A stretch of 64,000 nt of DNA from Ziziphus jujuba (GCF_031755915.1 NC_083386.1:10540001-10604000); one strand, 5' to 3'. Positions 22,463 through 35,319 are shown, numbered from the stretch's first letter. The notes: generated from the letters alone by a model not told the origin. A program made the numbers and translations.

Positions 22463-25400
22463 AAGCGGTTTTCTCGACATGATTTTCAAAATGAAATATT
22501 TTAAAATCATATTTAAATTTAAAATGTATTTAATTGTGTTTTTATCATTTATTTGAATTGATGTTTTAAAAGTACATTTTATCGTGATTTTATTATTTAA
22601 ATTGATTTGACGATTTAAAATGGATTTTATAATATTCTTACATTTTATTTTAAATAGATGTTTTAAATTGATTTAAATATTCCTTTTATTATCTAATTGA
22701 TTTATTCTATTTATTTTAAACTAATTATTAAAATGCATTTATTCATGTTTTTATTATTGTTTCAATGTGGGATTTTAACATCAAATTTATTGTATTTTAT
22801 TGCCTATGCAAATTGAGGTTTTTTTTTTAAAAACTAATTAAAATAATTCTTTTACTATTTATTATTTCATTGAATTAATTAATAAATTTGATAAATTATA
22901 TATTGAGTTTAATTTTGTTTGGTTAATTTGCTTTTGTACTAAATTCTTCTAATACAAATTCTATTATTTATTTGTGACTTTATTTTCTCTTATGATATTT
23001 TACTATAAATTCACTTATTTGTTATTAAATTATCCTCAATGTTATATTGTAAGATTTAAATTATTGTATTTTATTTATTTAATATTTCCTTAATTTTTTG
23101 GGTATATATTGGGTTTTGTGAAAATATTTTAGAAGGTGAATCTTTCCAACTGAGTGGATTGTGAGGATTTTAAGGGAAAACATTATTTTCAACTAATTAT
23201 TATTTATTTATTTATTATTAATTAATCTAGTGTATAATATCATTATGATTATTATTACTATTATTGTATAGTAGATTGGGTTACTCACTAAGATGATTAG
23301 CATATCACATTTTTAAATTTGTTCCCCTAAGCTCAGGTTTTGTATATGTGACCTTCCGAGGTGAGCTTGACTTCTTACTTCGTTGCCATCTTCCAAGGAG
23401 TTCCTTCTTTATTTTCCTTCCTATCTTGTAATTTTTTTTCTTCTTTTTCTTTTTATCTTTTTTTGTATTAAATTCCATACTTAGTTGTAACTTTAAAATG
23501 CTCTATATGCTACATTGAGTATTTATTTATTTAATATTACACTGATTCCCTATTTATTATTATGAGGTGCTGCACACTTATGGAAACAAATTATAGCAAG
23601 GTAGGAGGAATAAGGAAATAAAGAATAAGTGTATTTTACGTGCAAAGAATTTTATGGTAAGTCCAACCCTTAGGAGAGATACTGCCAGTTTTTCCATTGA
23701 GGGTCCAAGAGGATTTTCCTAAGATCATGGCTTTTCTAAGATTCTGGTAAGAGATTTTAGATGGATCCTGACAAATGCTAATAATAAAAATAAATAATGA
23801 AAGAAATAATAATAACAATAACAACAACAACAACAATACTAATAATAGTAATAGTGCAAGGAAATCAAATATGAAAACAATTTTTCCCTCAAAACCCTCG
23901 TTAGTCTACTCATTTTGAAATTCAATATTAAAAAAAAAAAAAAAAACACTTTCACATAACACATCATTTTGTTTCACAAATTATAAAAATAACTTATTAG
24001 AGGATAAGATAAAAAAAAAATAGCATTTAGATAACTATCCCAACAAAATAATCATTTAGATAAATAAATAATTAAATAAATCATATAATCCAAAAACAAA
24101 ATATGTAACACATAAGTAAAATGAATAAATAAATAAGTGCTTGTAAACCATTTAAAAACGTATAATATATAAGGAAATAATCAATTTATTAAATAAAATA
24201 ATTAAAATACTTAAATAAAATAAATAAACCAATAAATAATTTAAAATAAAATGAGTTAAGATCAAATAATTCAACAATGAATAAAATAATATGACATTTA
24301 AATAAATTATATAAGCCAAAAATAAAATAAAACAAATGAGTGATTAATTAAACAATTAAAACTACAATTTAAATAAATTCATTAAAAATATTTAAAAACA
24401 CATGTAATATCATGCATATATGTGATACACCATACTATAAACTAGTGATGTTAGAGAGATATTTTGTGCTCCAAACACCATTTGACAAGAGGGAAGGAGA
24501 AGAGAACCTATAATCGGACCCCTTGGCATCGCATAGTTATTGACACCGACAACTTGTCATCCTACAGTTAATAAGAGAGCGATTAATGCTAACATGCAAA
24601 TATCTACTCACTCTCTCTCATCTTGGCTTTCACAGGATGATTAAATATACCTGCACACTACTAAACGATAACAGTAGCAAGAATACTAGTACTCTATAAT
24701 ACATTTAAAGTTATAACAACCATGAAATATAATAATATAGCAAAAGATCATACCAGAAAATCATAAAATACCAAAATCATCCCCCAGCGGTGTAAATACT
24801 TCAATTCCATAAACAAATAGAACAAATTATATATGAATCACCAATTTTCCATAATTCCACTTTTATAAACCAACATTGAAAGTTTTCTAACAAAACCAAA
24901 TAATTTTAAAATACCATACCTTCAAAACTATCTCCATTGATGTAAATTTTTCAAACCATAAATAATAACTTTAAATTATTAATAAACATCATAACTCATA
25001 AATAACTTTAAATTTTTCTTCTCATGAACATGTGCATATGTTGCTTGACCATATAACATGGATTCATATGGTTGATTTTATTTTTATCTTTTATTTTTGG
25101 ATGTAGGAATAGATTGCATTATAATGCTTAACACAATCACGTATCGGAATGAACAACAAAGAGGAAAGAATTGGCTAGGAAAGTGGTAATCATCACTGAA
25201 TGACAAAAAAAACGAAAAAAAAAATCCGCTTTCTCAAAAGAATTATATCGACACAGCTGTAATGTTAATGCAATATAAGTAATAATTTCATAAGAAAATA
25301 AAAATTTGAATGTATTTTTATAACAAAATAACTATCCAACTTATCTAAGAGAAAACTAATATAACGATGCGAAAGTGCTATCCATATCACCCGAGCAACA

Positions 25401-25754
25401 CATGATTAAAATTATAGTTTTCCACCATTATTTAAATACTGTATCATTCCTCAGCTTTTAATATTAAAACTTAATAAGGTTAAGCCGGTTAATAAGTCAA
25501 TTCACATACTCATGCAGGAGCTCATGGGTTTAAAATATCAAGAGAGAGAGAAATTTTTATAAACGATCAAAAATGTCATATGCTTTTTAGAGTTTCTTGT
25601 TGGAACCCTAGGATAGCCTCAACTAAGAGAAAACCCATCAAAAATTCTACAAAAAATTCAATAGCATTTCCTATATAAATTGAACTTTCCCAAGTGATTT
25701 TTGCACAAAAAACATGTAACACCCCGTCCTAAATCGTACCGGAATCCGTGCACG

Positions 25755-25836
25755 TTGACCGAGGTTGACCGTTAACCGTTGACCGAAGAGGTCAAAAGTT
25801 GACTTTTTGACTCGGTGAGAATTTCGAGTTGACCAG
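25755..25836 (+). promoter_or_regulatory. W-box cluster in LTR start
   Basis: TTGACC or TTGACT occurs about six times here, with two more at about 25958 and 25992. TTGAC(C/T) is the binding site of WRKY transcription factors, often stress-responsive. Other family-A copies keep a similar cluster in the first 120 bases. Confidence 0.55.
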
Positions 25837-26138
25837 GGTACCGTGGCAAAGTGCACGATGCCCTGAGTTCGTAGACTGGTAGCACGTCGAAAACGGAGCT
25901 ATGGTTTGAAAGTTATGGACGAAACAAGTTGCGGTCCAAACTGTCCAAGGGGTGCCGGAGTTGACTTTTTGTTTATGGGGAAATGAGCTTTGACTCGTGC
26001 ATGGTTGTGAAGTGCTCGTCGATACGAGTTCACAAACTAGCGGCACGCTCAAAACAGACATCCGGTTAAAAAGTTATGGACATTTGAAGTTTACCGGATA
26101 CCGTAATATTTTAATGTTTTGGGTCGGTGAACAGTGAA

Positions 26139-26175
26139 ATGCCACGTGTCAGCTTCTGATTGGTCCACGTGGCAT
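26139..26175 (+). promoter_or_regulatory. inverted G-box pair around CCAAT-type box
   Basis: ATGCCACGTG and its inverse CACGTGGCAT enclose TCTGATTGGTC, whose inverse complement contains CCAAT. CACGTG is the core of bZIP/bHLH sites (ABA- or light-linked). It lies just upstream of the GA tract and 30 bases past a TAATATTTTAAT run, so a core promoter here is plausible. Confidence 0.5.
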
Positions 26176-27095
26176 GAACAGTGTCACACCGGGGTTTTTA
26201 TTTGATAAAAATCTCGGGGAAGAGAGAGAAAGAGAGAGAGGAGAGAGAAAGAGAGAGAGAGAGACCGCCGGCCACCGGAGTTTTTCCACTGTTCCGGTCG
26301 AGTTACTGTGCACGCGCCGGCCAGCAAGCTTGCCCTCCCCATTTCCGGCGAAACCTCCAAGTTTCAAGGCGAACGGCCGCCGGACTCGCCCGTATCGGAC
26401 CTCCGAAGATCGGCGGCGAGTTTTTCCCCTCCACCGCCGGCCACCGTAAATCGACCCATTTCTGGCCATTTTCCGGCCACACGCGCCTTACACCCTTGAT
26501 CCTCTCCTCAAGTCCGGCCGACCCACCAAAAATCACGGCCATCGGACCACCGACACGCCGGGATCGGAGCGTTTTCTGGCGATGGGCCGGAAAACTTCAA
26601 ACGGTGATTTCTCCACCGTCCGACCTCCGTTTTGCTCACCGCCCGTCCCGTTGGGTTGCTCTCCTCACGATCTACAAGTCTGCAAAATTTCACGACCAAC
26701 GGCCACCGCACGCGCCGCCGCTGGCGACAGTTGCCGGTGACCGCGGTGGCTCGCCGGAAAGTACTGTTCCGGTGAGTACCCAGTTTTCCGGCCAGCTCCA
26801 GTCAACTGTGTTCGACCTCCTGAACCCGAATCCGGCTTCTATTTCCACCAATTCGCGATGGTTTGGGAGAATTGCGGAGCCGAAACCCGAAAAGCTTTCC
26901 GGCGAGATTCCGACCCCGTCGGGTCCGATCACCGGAAAGTAAGACCGAATCCGTGATCCTCATCACGCGAGCTTCGATTCGGTATATAACTCGTAACCCT
27001 TTAGATATCGTTTGGTGTTCGCTCCCCGGGTATCCATTTGGGAATTACCCGAATAAAATATTAATATTTTTGGTTTGTGCACTGTGGTTGTTTAG

Positions 27096-27156
27096 GTGCA
27101 CGCACGAATAGCGGAGTTGATCCCGATGAGGATCTTAGTTGATTTACGTGCTCCAG
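27096..27156 (+). ncRNA. 61-nt LTR mini-exon, copy 4
   Basis: Between GTGGTTGTTTAG and GTGAGTGACC. With the donor at 26939 (GGAAA/GTAAGA) intron 1 would be 157 nt. Confidence 0.55.
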
Positions 27157-27570
27157 GTGAGTGACCCACCTTCAAAAAAATTATTTTGGGCAATTAATTA
27201 TATTTAATTGGTATTTAAATTATGCTCATGTGGTGTGGTTTATTTATGGTTTTATTGTGGTTTAATTTATTTGTTATGCATGAGCAAAGTATGTTTCGGT
27301 ATTAATTGTACGTGGTTTTCAATATTAATTTTTCGGGCATAATTGGGTTAAATATTTTACGAAAATATTTGGTTATATTTTATAAATTATGCCGCGGTAT
27401 TTTTATGGTTGCATCTCGTATTTCGAGGAAATTGTGATTTGTTGGTTATCGCTGTTTCGTACCGGGTTGTTGAATAAAAATATGTGGGATGGTGTTTTGT
27501 GAAAATTTGGTATACTTCCCACGGTGGTTTTTGGAAAAACGGTACGGTTGGTTATTATTGTTTATTTTTA

Positions 27571-27870
27571 GACGCACTCATACAGTATTGGTGTTCTGGT
27601 GTATGGTGTATGGACACGTGGTAGCACGCGGTTATTATGTGATTTAGCGTGCGGTTATTACTTCACCCGTGAGTTGCCATTGGACCGTGGGCAGGCAAGG
27701 TTATTGTTGCACACAGCCGCCCCCCTCCTTGGCCGGGTGATGGTTTTTAGCAGTCGGTACTGTCGGGACGCCGAAGTGACCGTTGCAGGTTTCTCTCTTT
27801 AACCCCCCGCCAGTCGGTGCTCGGGACGCTGGGTATCGGAGGGCATCACCGGTATATGGTGTGGTGCGTC
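27571..27870 (+). other. GC-rich LTR module, copy 4
   Basis: 300 bp beginning after ATTTTTAG, with GACGCAC and GTGCGTC ends intact. It is about 30 bases longer than copy 1 because of a local duplication (GCACGCGGTTATTATG then GCGTGCGGTTATTA). Confidence 0.75.
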
Positions 27871-30800
27871 GGTGTAAATTTCAAATAATGTTTTAAACCC
27901 CAAAGGTGTTCAAAATTATTTACTATAATTTATTATATTTTAATTTTATATTTGGGGTATGTTTTCACTTATTTATTGTGTATCAAATGGTTTAATCCCT
28001 TGGTTTTTGGGGGGTATGTACATTGGGTTTTGCGAAAAGGTTTTAAAAAGGGAACATTTCAAACGGAGCGATTGGTGAGAGTTTTGAGGGAAATTATTAT
28101 TTTCCAACAGTTATTATTATTATTATTTATTAATTGTTGGTATTTGTTCTATTCCTTAATTGCTATTACTATTATTTTTTATTATCACAAAAGGTGTTCA
28201 GTAGTTCGGGTTACTCACGGAGATGATTAGCATCTCACACTCTTAAATTCCGTTCCCTTAGGTGCAAGTGGTGGTAGACGTTCTTCCAGAGCGAACCAAG
28301 TTTTCCGCTGCTGTTGTGTTTCGAGAAATACATCTGTACTCTTTCATTTCAGTGTATTATTTCTTTCATCCTTACTGTATTTCTGTTGTTTAGCACTTCT
28401 TAAAGCTCTGTATACTATTGGGATATTTGTGTTTAATTATGCACTGGACTGTTGTTGCTTTTGAGAAGTGCTGAAATTTGTGGAATCAGTTTGTAGTTTG
28501 TGGGAGGAATAAGGGGATGTTTTTAGAAGTGTGTTTCCAGTGCAGGTAATTTGTGGTAAGTAAATCCCTTAGGGGAGGCTCTGTCGGATTTTCCATTGGA
28601 GGGTCCGGTAGGGTTTCCCTGGGATCAGGGCTGTCTAGGGTTCCGGGGAGAAATTCTGGACGGGTCCTGACAAAACAAGCTCCTAAATGTATAGTTACCT
28701 TATTCCTCCTCCTTGTTACAATTTTTGACAAACTTGCAGCACTTTAATATATAAAATAGATAACAACACAGTAAATACATAATTAATAAAAACGACACCT
28801 ATGTCCATCATTAGCATAAGAAGATTCTAAGATTGTTTGAAATATATAGACATTACAAAATAAAAGAGAAATACATATATTAATAATAGTAAAATAGTGA
28901 CAAGATGAGGAATAGGAAAAACTACATAGTACAGCTGGAGGAGAAATGCAATTGAATAGTTTGCAAAGCTCATACAATCGGTTCACTATCTACTTAGATC
29001 TAGAGGAACGGATCTGTAAAATCAAAAAAACTAATGAGATACTAATAATTTCAATAAGTAGTATCTTTCTAATATTAAGAGTAATATTAATACTACAAAT
29101 AAATAATGAAAGAAATAACAGCAACAACAACAATAATAATAGTATAAGGAATAAAATAAATAATTTGAAAGCAGTTTTTCCTTCAAAACCGTCGTTAGTC
29201 CACTCATTTTGAAAATTTTCATTTAAAAAAAAAAAAAAAAAACACTTTCACATAACTCATCATTTTGTTTCCCAAATTATAAAAATAATTTATTAGAGGA
29301 TAAGATAAAACAAAATAACATTTAGATAACTATCCCAACAAAATAATCATTTAGATAGATAAATAATTAAATAAATGATATAATACAAAAACAAAATCTG
29401 TAACACATAAGTAAAATGAATAAAATAAATAGATGCTTGTAAACCATTAAAAACACATAATATATCAGGAAATAATCAATTTATTAAATAAAATAATAAA
29501 ATAAAATAATTAAAATACTTAAATAAAATAAATACACCAATAAATAATTTAAAATAAAATGAGTTAAAATCAAATAATTCAACAGTGAATAAAATAATAT
29601 AACATTTAAATAAATCATATAAACCAAACAAAAAAAAAGTGATTAATTAAACAATTAAAACTATAATTTAAATAAATTCGTTAAAAATATTGAAAAACAC
29701 ATATAATATCATGCATGTATGTCATACGCCATACTATATATCAGTGATAGTAGATAGATATTTTGTATATCAAACGCCACTTGACGATAGAGAAGGAAAA
29801 GAGAACCTATAATTGACCCCTTGGTATCGCACAGTTATTGATGATGACAACTTGCCATCCTACAGCTAATGAGAGAGCGATTAATGCTGACATGCAAATA
29901 CCTACTCACTCTCTCTCATCTTAGTTTTCACAAGATGACTAAATATACTTGCATGCTAATTAATGATAATAATAGCAAAAATACTGGTACTCTATAATGC
30001 ATTTAAAATTATAATAACCATGAAATATCATAATAATGCAAAAGATTATATCGGAAAATTATAAAATTCCAAAATCATCACCTGGCGGTATAAATCCTTC
30101 AAATCCATAAATCAATAGATCAAATTATATATGAATCACCAATTTTCCATAATTCCATTTTTATAAATAAACATTGAAAGTTGTCTAACAAAACCAAAGA
30201 ATTTAAAAATACCATACCTTCAAAACTATCTCCAATGATGTAAATTTTTCAAACCATAAATAATAATTTAAAATTATTAATAAACATGATAACTCATAAA
30301 TATATCCATAAATAATTCATAAAAATATCCATGCTAATAAGTCATACTAGACTATATTTTTAAAATAAAAAAAATAAAAAAAGGACTCGTAGAACGTTGA
30401 AATTAAAAGTCTCCTCCTGCACTACTTGCTCACTTCTCTTAATTTTGTCTTCTCAATCGGCCCTGACCATGTGCATGTGATGCTTGGCCATATAACTTGG
30501 TTGATTTTGTTCTTATTTTTTATTTTGGATGTAGAAGTAGATTGCATTATAATGCCAAACAAGATCACGTATCGGAACGAACAACAAAGAGGAAAGAATT
30601 GGCTCGGAAAGTGGCAATCATGATTGAATGACCAAAAAAAGGAAAAAAAGTCCTCTTTCTCCAAAGATTTATATCGACACAGCTGTAATATTAATGCAAT
30701 ATAAGTAATAAATTCATAAGAAAAATAAAATTTGAATGTATTTTTATAATAAAATAACTAGCCAACTTATCTAAGAGAAAACTAGCATAACGATGTGAAA

Positions 30801-32904
30801 GTGCTATCCATATCACTCGAGCAATACATGATTAAAATTATATTTTTTTCGCCAGTATTTAAATATGACTATTGCTACTGTATCATTCATCAGCCTTTAA
30901 TATTAAAATCAAATAAGGTTAAGCCGGTTAATAAGTCATTCACAAACACATTTCAGAGGTCAAGGGTTTAAAATATCGAGATGGAGAGAAATTGTTATAA
31001 ATGATCAAAAATACCAGAGAATTTTCAGAGTTTCTTGTAGGATTCCTAGGATAATCCTAACTAAGGGAAAATACATCAAAAATTTTATTGAAAATTCAAT
31101 AGTATCTTCCCTGTAAATTGGACTTCCCCAAGCAATTTCTGCACAAAAAACACATTTCTAAATATATAGCCACCTTATTTCTCCCCTTTATTACAATTTT
31201 CCACAAGTTTGCAACACTCTAAAATATAAAATAAACAACAATACAGTAAATACATGATTAATAAAAGCAACACCCCAAGTCCATAATTAGCAAAAGAGGA
31301 TTCTAAAATTGTTCAAAATATATAAATATTACAAATAAAGAAAAATATATATTAAAATAACGACAAGATGAGGATTACATGATACAACTAGAGGAGAAAT
31401 GCAGTTGGACAATTTGCACAACTCATACAGTCGGTCCACCACCTACTCAGACTTAGGAGAACAAATTTGGGGAGCGGATTTGAAAAATAAGAAAACTAAT
31501 GAAATGCCAGTCATCTCAATAAGTGGTATCTATCTAATATTAAAAGTAATATTAATAATAAAAATAAATAAGGAAAAAAATAATAATAAAATAAATAAAT
31601 AATAATGACAACAACAACAACAACAATAATAATAATAACAATAGTATAAGGAAATAAAATAAATATTTTGAAAACAGTTTTTCTCAATATCTTCACTAGT
31701 CCACTCATTTTGAAAAATTCCCCTGTTTAAAAAAATATTTTCTCAAAATTCATCATTTTGTATCTCAAATTATAAAAATATTTATTAGAGTATAAAACAA
31801 AACAAAATAGCATTTAGATAAATGTCCCAACAAAATAATAATTATGATAAATAAATAATTAAATAAATGATATAACCCAAAAATAAAGTATGTGACACGT
31901 AAGTAAAATCAATAAAATAAATCAGAGCTTTCGAACCATTTAAAAAGTATAATATATCATGAAGTAATCATTTTAAAAAATAAAATAAAATAATAAATTA
32001 TTTAAAATATTTAAATTAAATAAATAAACCAATAAATAATTTAAAATAAAATGAGTTAAAATCAAATAGTTCAATAGTGAATAAAATTATATAACATTTA
32101 AATAAATGATATAAATCAGAAATAAAATAATAAATAAATAAATCAATACAACAAATAAGTGATTAATTAAACAATTAAAACTATAATTTAAAGAACTTCA
32201 TTAAAAATATTTAAAAACACATATAATATCAAGCATATATGTGATACGCCATATTATATACTGAGTGATGTCAGATGGATAATGGTGCTCCAAACACCAC
32301 TTGAGAATATAAAAGGAGAAAAGAACCTGTAATCGGACACCTTGGCATCCCACAGTTACCAACACTGATAACCTATCATCCTACAGCTAATGAGAGGGCG
32401 GTTAATGCTGACGTCCAATTACCTGCTCATCTTCTCTCACCTTAACTTTCAAATAATGGATAAATATATTGCACGCTAATCAATGATAACAGTAGCAAGA
32501 ATACTAATATTATATAGTGCATCTAAAAAATAATAATTATGAAATATCATAATACTGTAAAAGGTCATACCGGGATGTCATAAAGTACCAAAATCATCAC
32601 CTTGCGGTATAAATCCTTCAAATCCATAAATAGATAGAACAAATTATATATGAATTACCAATTTTCCATAATTCCATTTTTATAAACCAACATTGAAAAT
32701 TGTCTAACAAAACCAAATAATTTAAAACTAACATACCTTCTAAACCATCTCTAGTGATGTAAATTTTTCAAACCATAAATAATAATTTTAAATTATTGAG
32801 AAAATATGATATTTCATAAAAATATCCATACTAATAATTAAATTCTCAAACCGCAAATAACCCAATAATTAATTAAATAAAACTCATATATGAATATATT
32901 AAAA

Positions 32905-33714
32905 TGTAACACCCCTTACCAAAGTATACTGGAATTTTTCACATTTTGATCAAGTTTGATCGAAGTTGATTGAATGGGTCACACATTTGACATTTTCATC
33001 AGATGAAATTTTTCTTTAACCAGCCCACCATTATGAACTAACATTATCATAAGTTTGTAAACTAATAGCATGCTCAAATTAGAGTTGAGATTAGAAAGTT
33101 ATGAGTAGCACAAAGCACGGTCCTACTAATCAAGCAAGCCCAAGGTTGACTTTTTATTTGTATGAATTATGGCTTTGACTTATGTACCATAGTGTAATGC
33201 CTATCGGTACATGTCCATACACTAGTAGTTTGCTTAATTTAAACCTATGGTTGAAAAGTTATAGATTTGTAAAGTTGTAGTTTTTTTTTTTTATTAACTT
33301 TACCTTTTAAAAAAAAAGAGAGTAAAATGTGGGATTAAGGGCATCAACTGATATGTGTCATGTATCAACATGAGAACAACTCTCATAAGTGCACAGTGGC
33401 ACCAAGAGGGCCTTTATTGGGCCCTTGACTATGAAGGAGGGGACAGGGGAAGGGAAAGAGAGGAGAAAAAGAGAGAGAGAGAGGGACGATCGGCCACCCA
33501 TGGAACACCAATCTCCAGCCACCTCTCTATCAAAAGTGCCACCCCACAGTGAAGCCTGCCTTGAACTCAATCAATAAACCAAAAATCTAGGCAAAATAGC
33601 TGACGATGCATAGGGATCGAGTAATTTTTAACAGCAAGTCTCTGTTGGCTTTCTTGACCAATTTTGCCCCTTTTCAACCACCATTCTTCCTCACCACCAT
33701 TTAATGAGGAATAA
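32905..33714 (+). repeat. 5' LTR, 3'-truncated
   Basis: About 810 bases match the start of the 3' LTR, including the GA tract (33440-33485) and CACCATTCTTCCTCACCA (33680). After about 33705 the match ends and gag follows. The mini-exon, module and primer-binding site are missing, so a deletion runs from mid-LTR into gag. Confidence 0.8.
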
Positions 33715-34070
33715 TACTAACTTTTACCAAAGTCAAATCCTGGAGGAAGTTCTAGAGCGGCTTGCAGGATCTGTGGTAAGCCGCATTATGGGCCATGTAA
33801 ATGGGATGGCATATGCTTTTAGCACAAGCAATCACATATGAAGAAAAATTGTCCCTTTTTCATGATGGTATCATAGTATTGAGATCGGGTAAACAAGCTC
33901 AATAGGCCAGTGGTTACAGGGGCCAAGTTCAGAGGAAAGCCAAGTCGCAAGTGATTCATCTAGATTAGTGCAACAGCCTAAGGTACCTAGTTAAGGCAAA
34001 TGACTGAAGACCATAGCCATTAAGTTTGGGATAGATGTTTTCTATGACACAGTAATAAGCCTTAGCTACA
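33715..34070 (+). pseudogene. gag zinc-knuckle remnant
   Basis: At 33757-33860 the frame gives CRICGKPHYGPC, then a CF pair, a stop, and HxxxxC (SHMKKNCPF). This is the CCHC knuckle of plant Ty3/gypsy gag, with the second Cys of the knuckle replaced by a stop. Downstream sequence to 34070 is the gag-protease linker, with stops. Confidence 0.75.
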
Positions 34071-34075
34071 CCCAA

Positions 34076-35208
34076 TGATGCGAATCCGCCCGAACCCATA
34101 CAACCAACAACCCGCTGAGGTGCCGATCCGTTACGGATGAAGGTGGGACCGATCACTAGAGCCCTAGTCAAGAAGTTCAAGGACAATCTTGCTGTCTTTA
34201 TACAAGGAATAAGTCATAGTCAAGAGGGGTTGGTCATATCTAAAGAACCAAGGCTTGTTTTACTCATACAAGCAATAGAAGCCAAAACGGGCCCGGGTGG
34301 CGGTTTTGGTACATTTTGGAGTCCGGGAAGCATGAAATGGTTCCAATGCTTTATGGGTTCAATACATATGCCTAATAGGTCATGGAATCAAGTTAAATCA
34401 GCCTCAAATGCAATCAAAAGGGCTTGTACGGACAGCATCAACAATTTGGCCGAATTTGCTGTATTACTTGCTGGCTTTACTGTATTTTACTGTATTAGCC
34501 TTTTCTTATTTTTCCAAGCATGGGTAATGTGTGGGACTTCATATTCAGCTTATTTGGCATCCTAAAAAGCATCTAGAAGTTGATTTTGAGCTCAAAGAGG
34601 TCAAAGATTGATCAAAGTCAACTTGATCAAAAGGCTAGCATTTTTAGTTTCCTAATTTGTTTTTACTTTTTGTTTTAGGAAACTACCATTACTTTTTGGC
34701 TTTTATTTATTTATTTTCTGGACAAATAACTTTAGGAAGGTTTTTATTTTATTCTTTCCATTGTAAATTAATTAATTCCTAATTTAATATAAAGGAATTA
34801 ATTAATCAAACTTAGATTAGGAAAGGAAGTATAGTTTCGGCCAACTAGGTTTCTTTATGTGTGGTGGCCGGTTTTCTTTATTTTTAGGGTTTTATTTTGT
34901 GGCTTTGTAGCCTATTTAAAGGATTATTTTTCAATATGAAGACAACTTTGATTTGATTAAGAAAATACTTGTGAGATTAATTATCTCTTTGTTCTTTGAG
35001 AACACCTAAAACACCATTAGAGAATTGGTTGATATAGCTTGACTTATCAATAGGTTTTCCATCCCCTATTGTGACGTCTACATTATACCAAGGTTTCTAA
35101 CCATAGGTTGGTTAGGGGTTGAGGTCAATTCCATTAGAACTTGAACTTAATTAAGATCTAGGCTAATATAATACGGGTCTAGGAGCAGGTCGTCCTAGGT
35201 TCGTATCA
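34076..35208 (+). mobile_element. solo LTR, family X
   Basis: 1133 bp with inverted tips TGATGCGAATCC and GGTTCGTATCA, and a perfect CCCAA TSD (34071-34075 and 35209-35213). A TATTTAAAGG TATA-like box is at 34912-34921. It contains a 142-codon open frame (34137-34565) whose start, GPITRALVKKFKDNL, resembles the C-terminal tail of some plant gypsy pol proteins, as though pol ran into the 3' LTR of the parent. It is unrelated to the TGTAACACC LTRs. Confidence 0.92.
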
Positions 35209-35319
35209 CCCAATGTGGTAATAAGTATCTTGAATTTTTTTTTATAATGATGCACCTTTTCTTATGGACACAAGGGGCCACACATTCCTTTATCTCATGA
35301 AAATTTGTTGTCCGAGTTG

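Larger units (their letters stand above)
14637..23773 (+). mobile_element. LTR retrotransposon, Ty3/gypsy chromovirus-like, internally deleted
   Basis: 5' LTR 14637-18025 and 3' LTR 20184-23773 flank a 2.16-kb core with a primer-binding site, pol remnants and a polypurine tract. The left flank is AATAT (14632-14636), the right AATGC (23774-23778). The intact host reads GTAATATTAATA in units 1, 3 and 4, so the site is clear despite two TSD changes. Both LTRs are diverged and the 3' LTR begins TTTAACACTCC rather than TGTAACACC, so this is an old copy. Most of gag and the RT/RNase H core are gone. Confidence 0.9.
20184..23773 (+). repeat. 3' LTR
   Basis: 3590 bp, TTTAACACTCC...GATCCTGACA. First donor is lost (GGAG/ATAAG, 21257). 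It holds mini-exon 21414-21474, module 22184-22462, a mutated acceptor near 23328 (CCCCTAAG), and donor ATG/GTAAGTCC near 23656. Confidence 0.88.
9613..25010. repeat. array unit 2, carrying three insertions
   Basis: Unit sequence survives at 9613-10322, 13744-13838, 14235-14636 and 23774-25010. Between those pieces sit a solo LTR, a TRIM element and an LTR retrotransposon. The truncated LTR of the unit starts at TGTCATATGC (10268). The equivalent of the GC-rich LTR module lies antisense at about 24420-24700. Confidence 0.8.
25715..28672 (+). mobile_element. solo LTR, family A, young copy
   Basis: TGTAACACCCCGTCC...GGTCCTGACA, 2958 bp, with a perfect AAACA TSD (25710-25714 and 28673-28677). 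CpG sites are well preserved: a GC-rich block at 26270-26940 still carries many CGs. Compared with the copies at 10.3 and 14.6 kb, that points to a recent insertion. Full architecture is readable: W-boxes, ACGT palindrome, GA tract (26219-26270), GC-rich block, donor 26939, mini-exon 27096-27156, module 27571-27870, acceptor AG at 28260-28261, donor 28556. Confidence 0.95.
25011..30380. repeat. array unit 3, carrying a solo LTR
   Basis: Unit DNA is 25011-25714 plus 28673-30380. The first landmark (GAACGTTGAAATT) is deleted: text goes from 'CTCATAAATAACTTTAAATT' into the later TTCTTCTCATGAACATG. The unit's truncated LTR starts at TGTCATATGC (25573). Confidence 0.75.

Noticed and set aside
26181..26942. 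Annotating the 253-codon LTR frame as a gene
   Set aside because: The frame is broken in the other copies, is low-complexity at its start, and has no recognisable domain.
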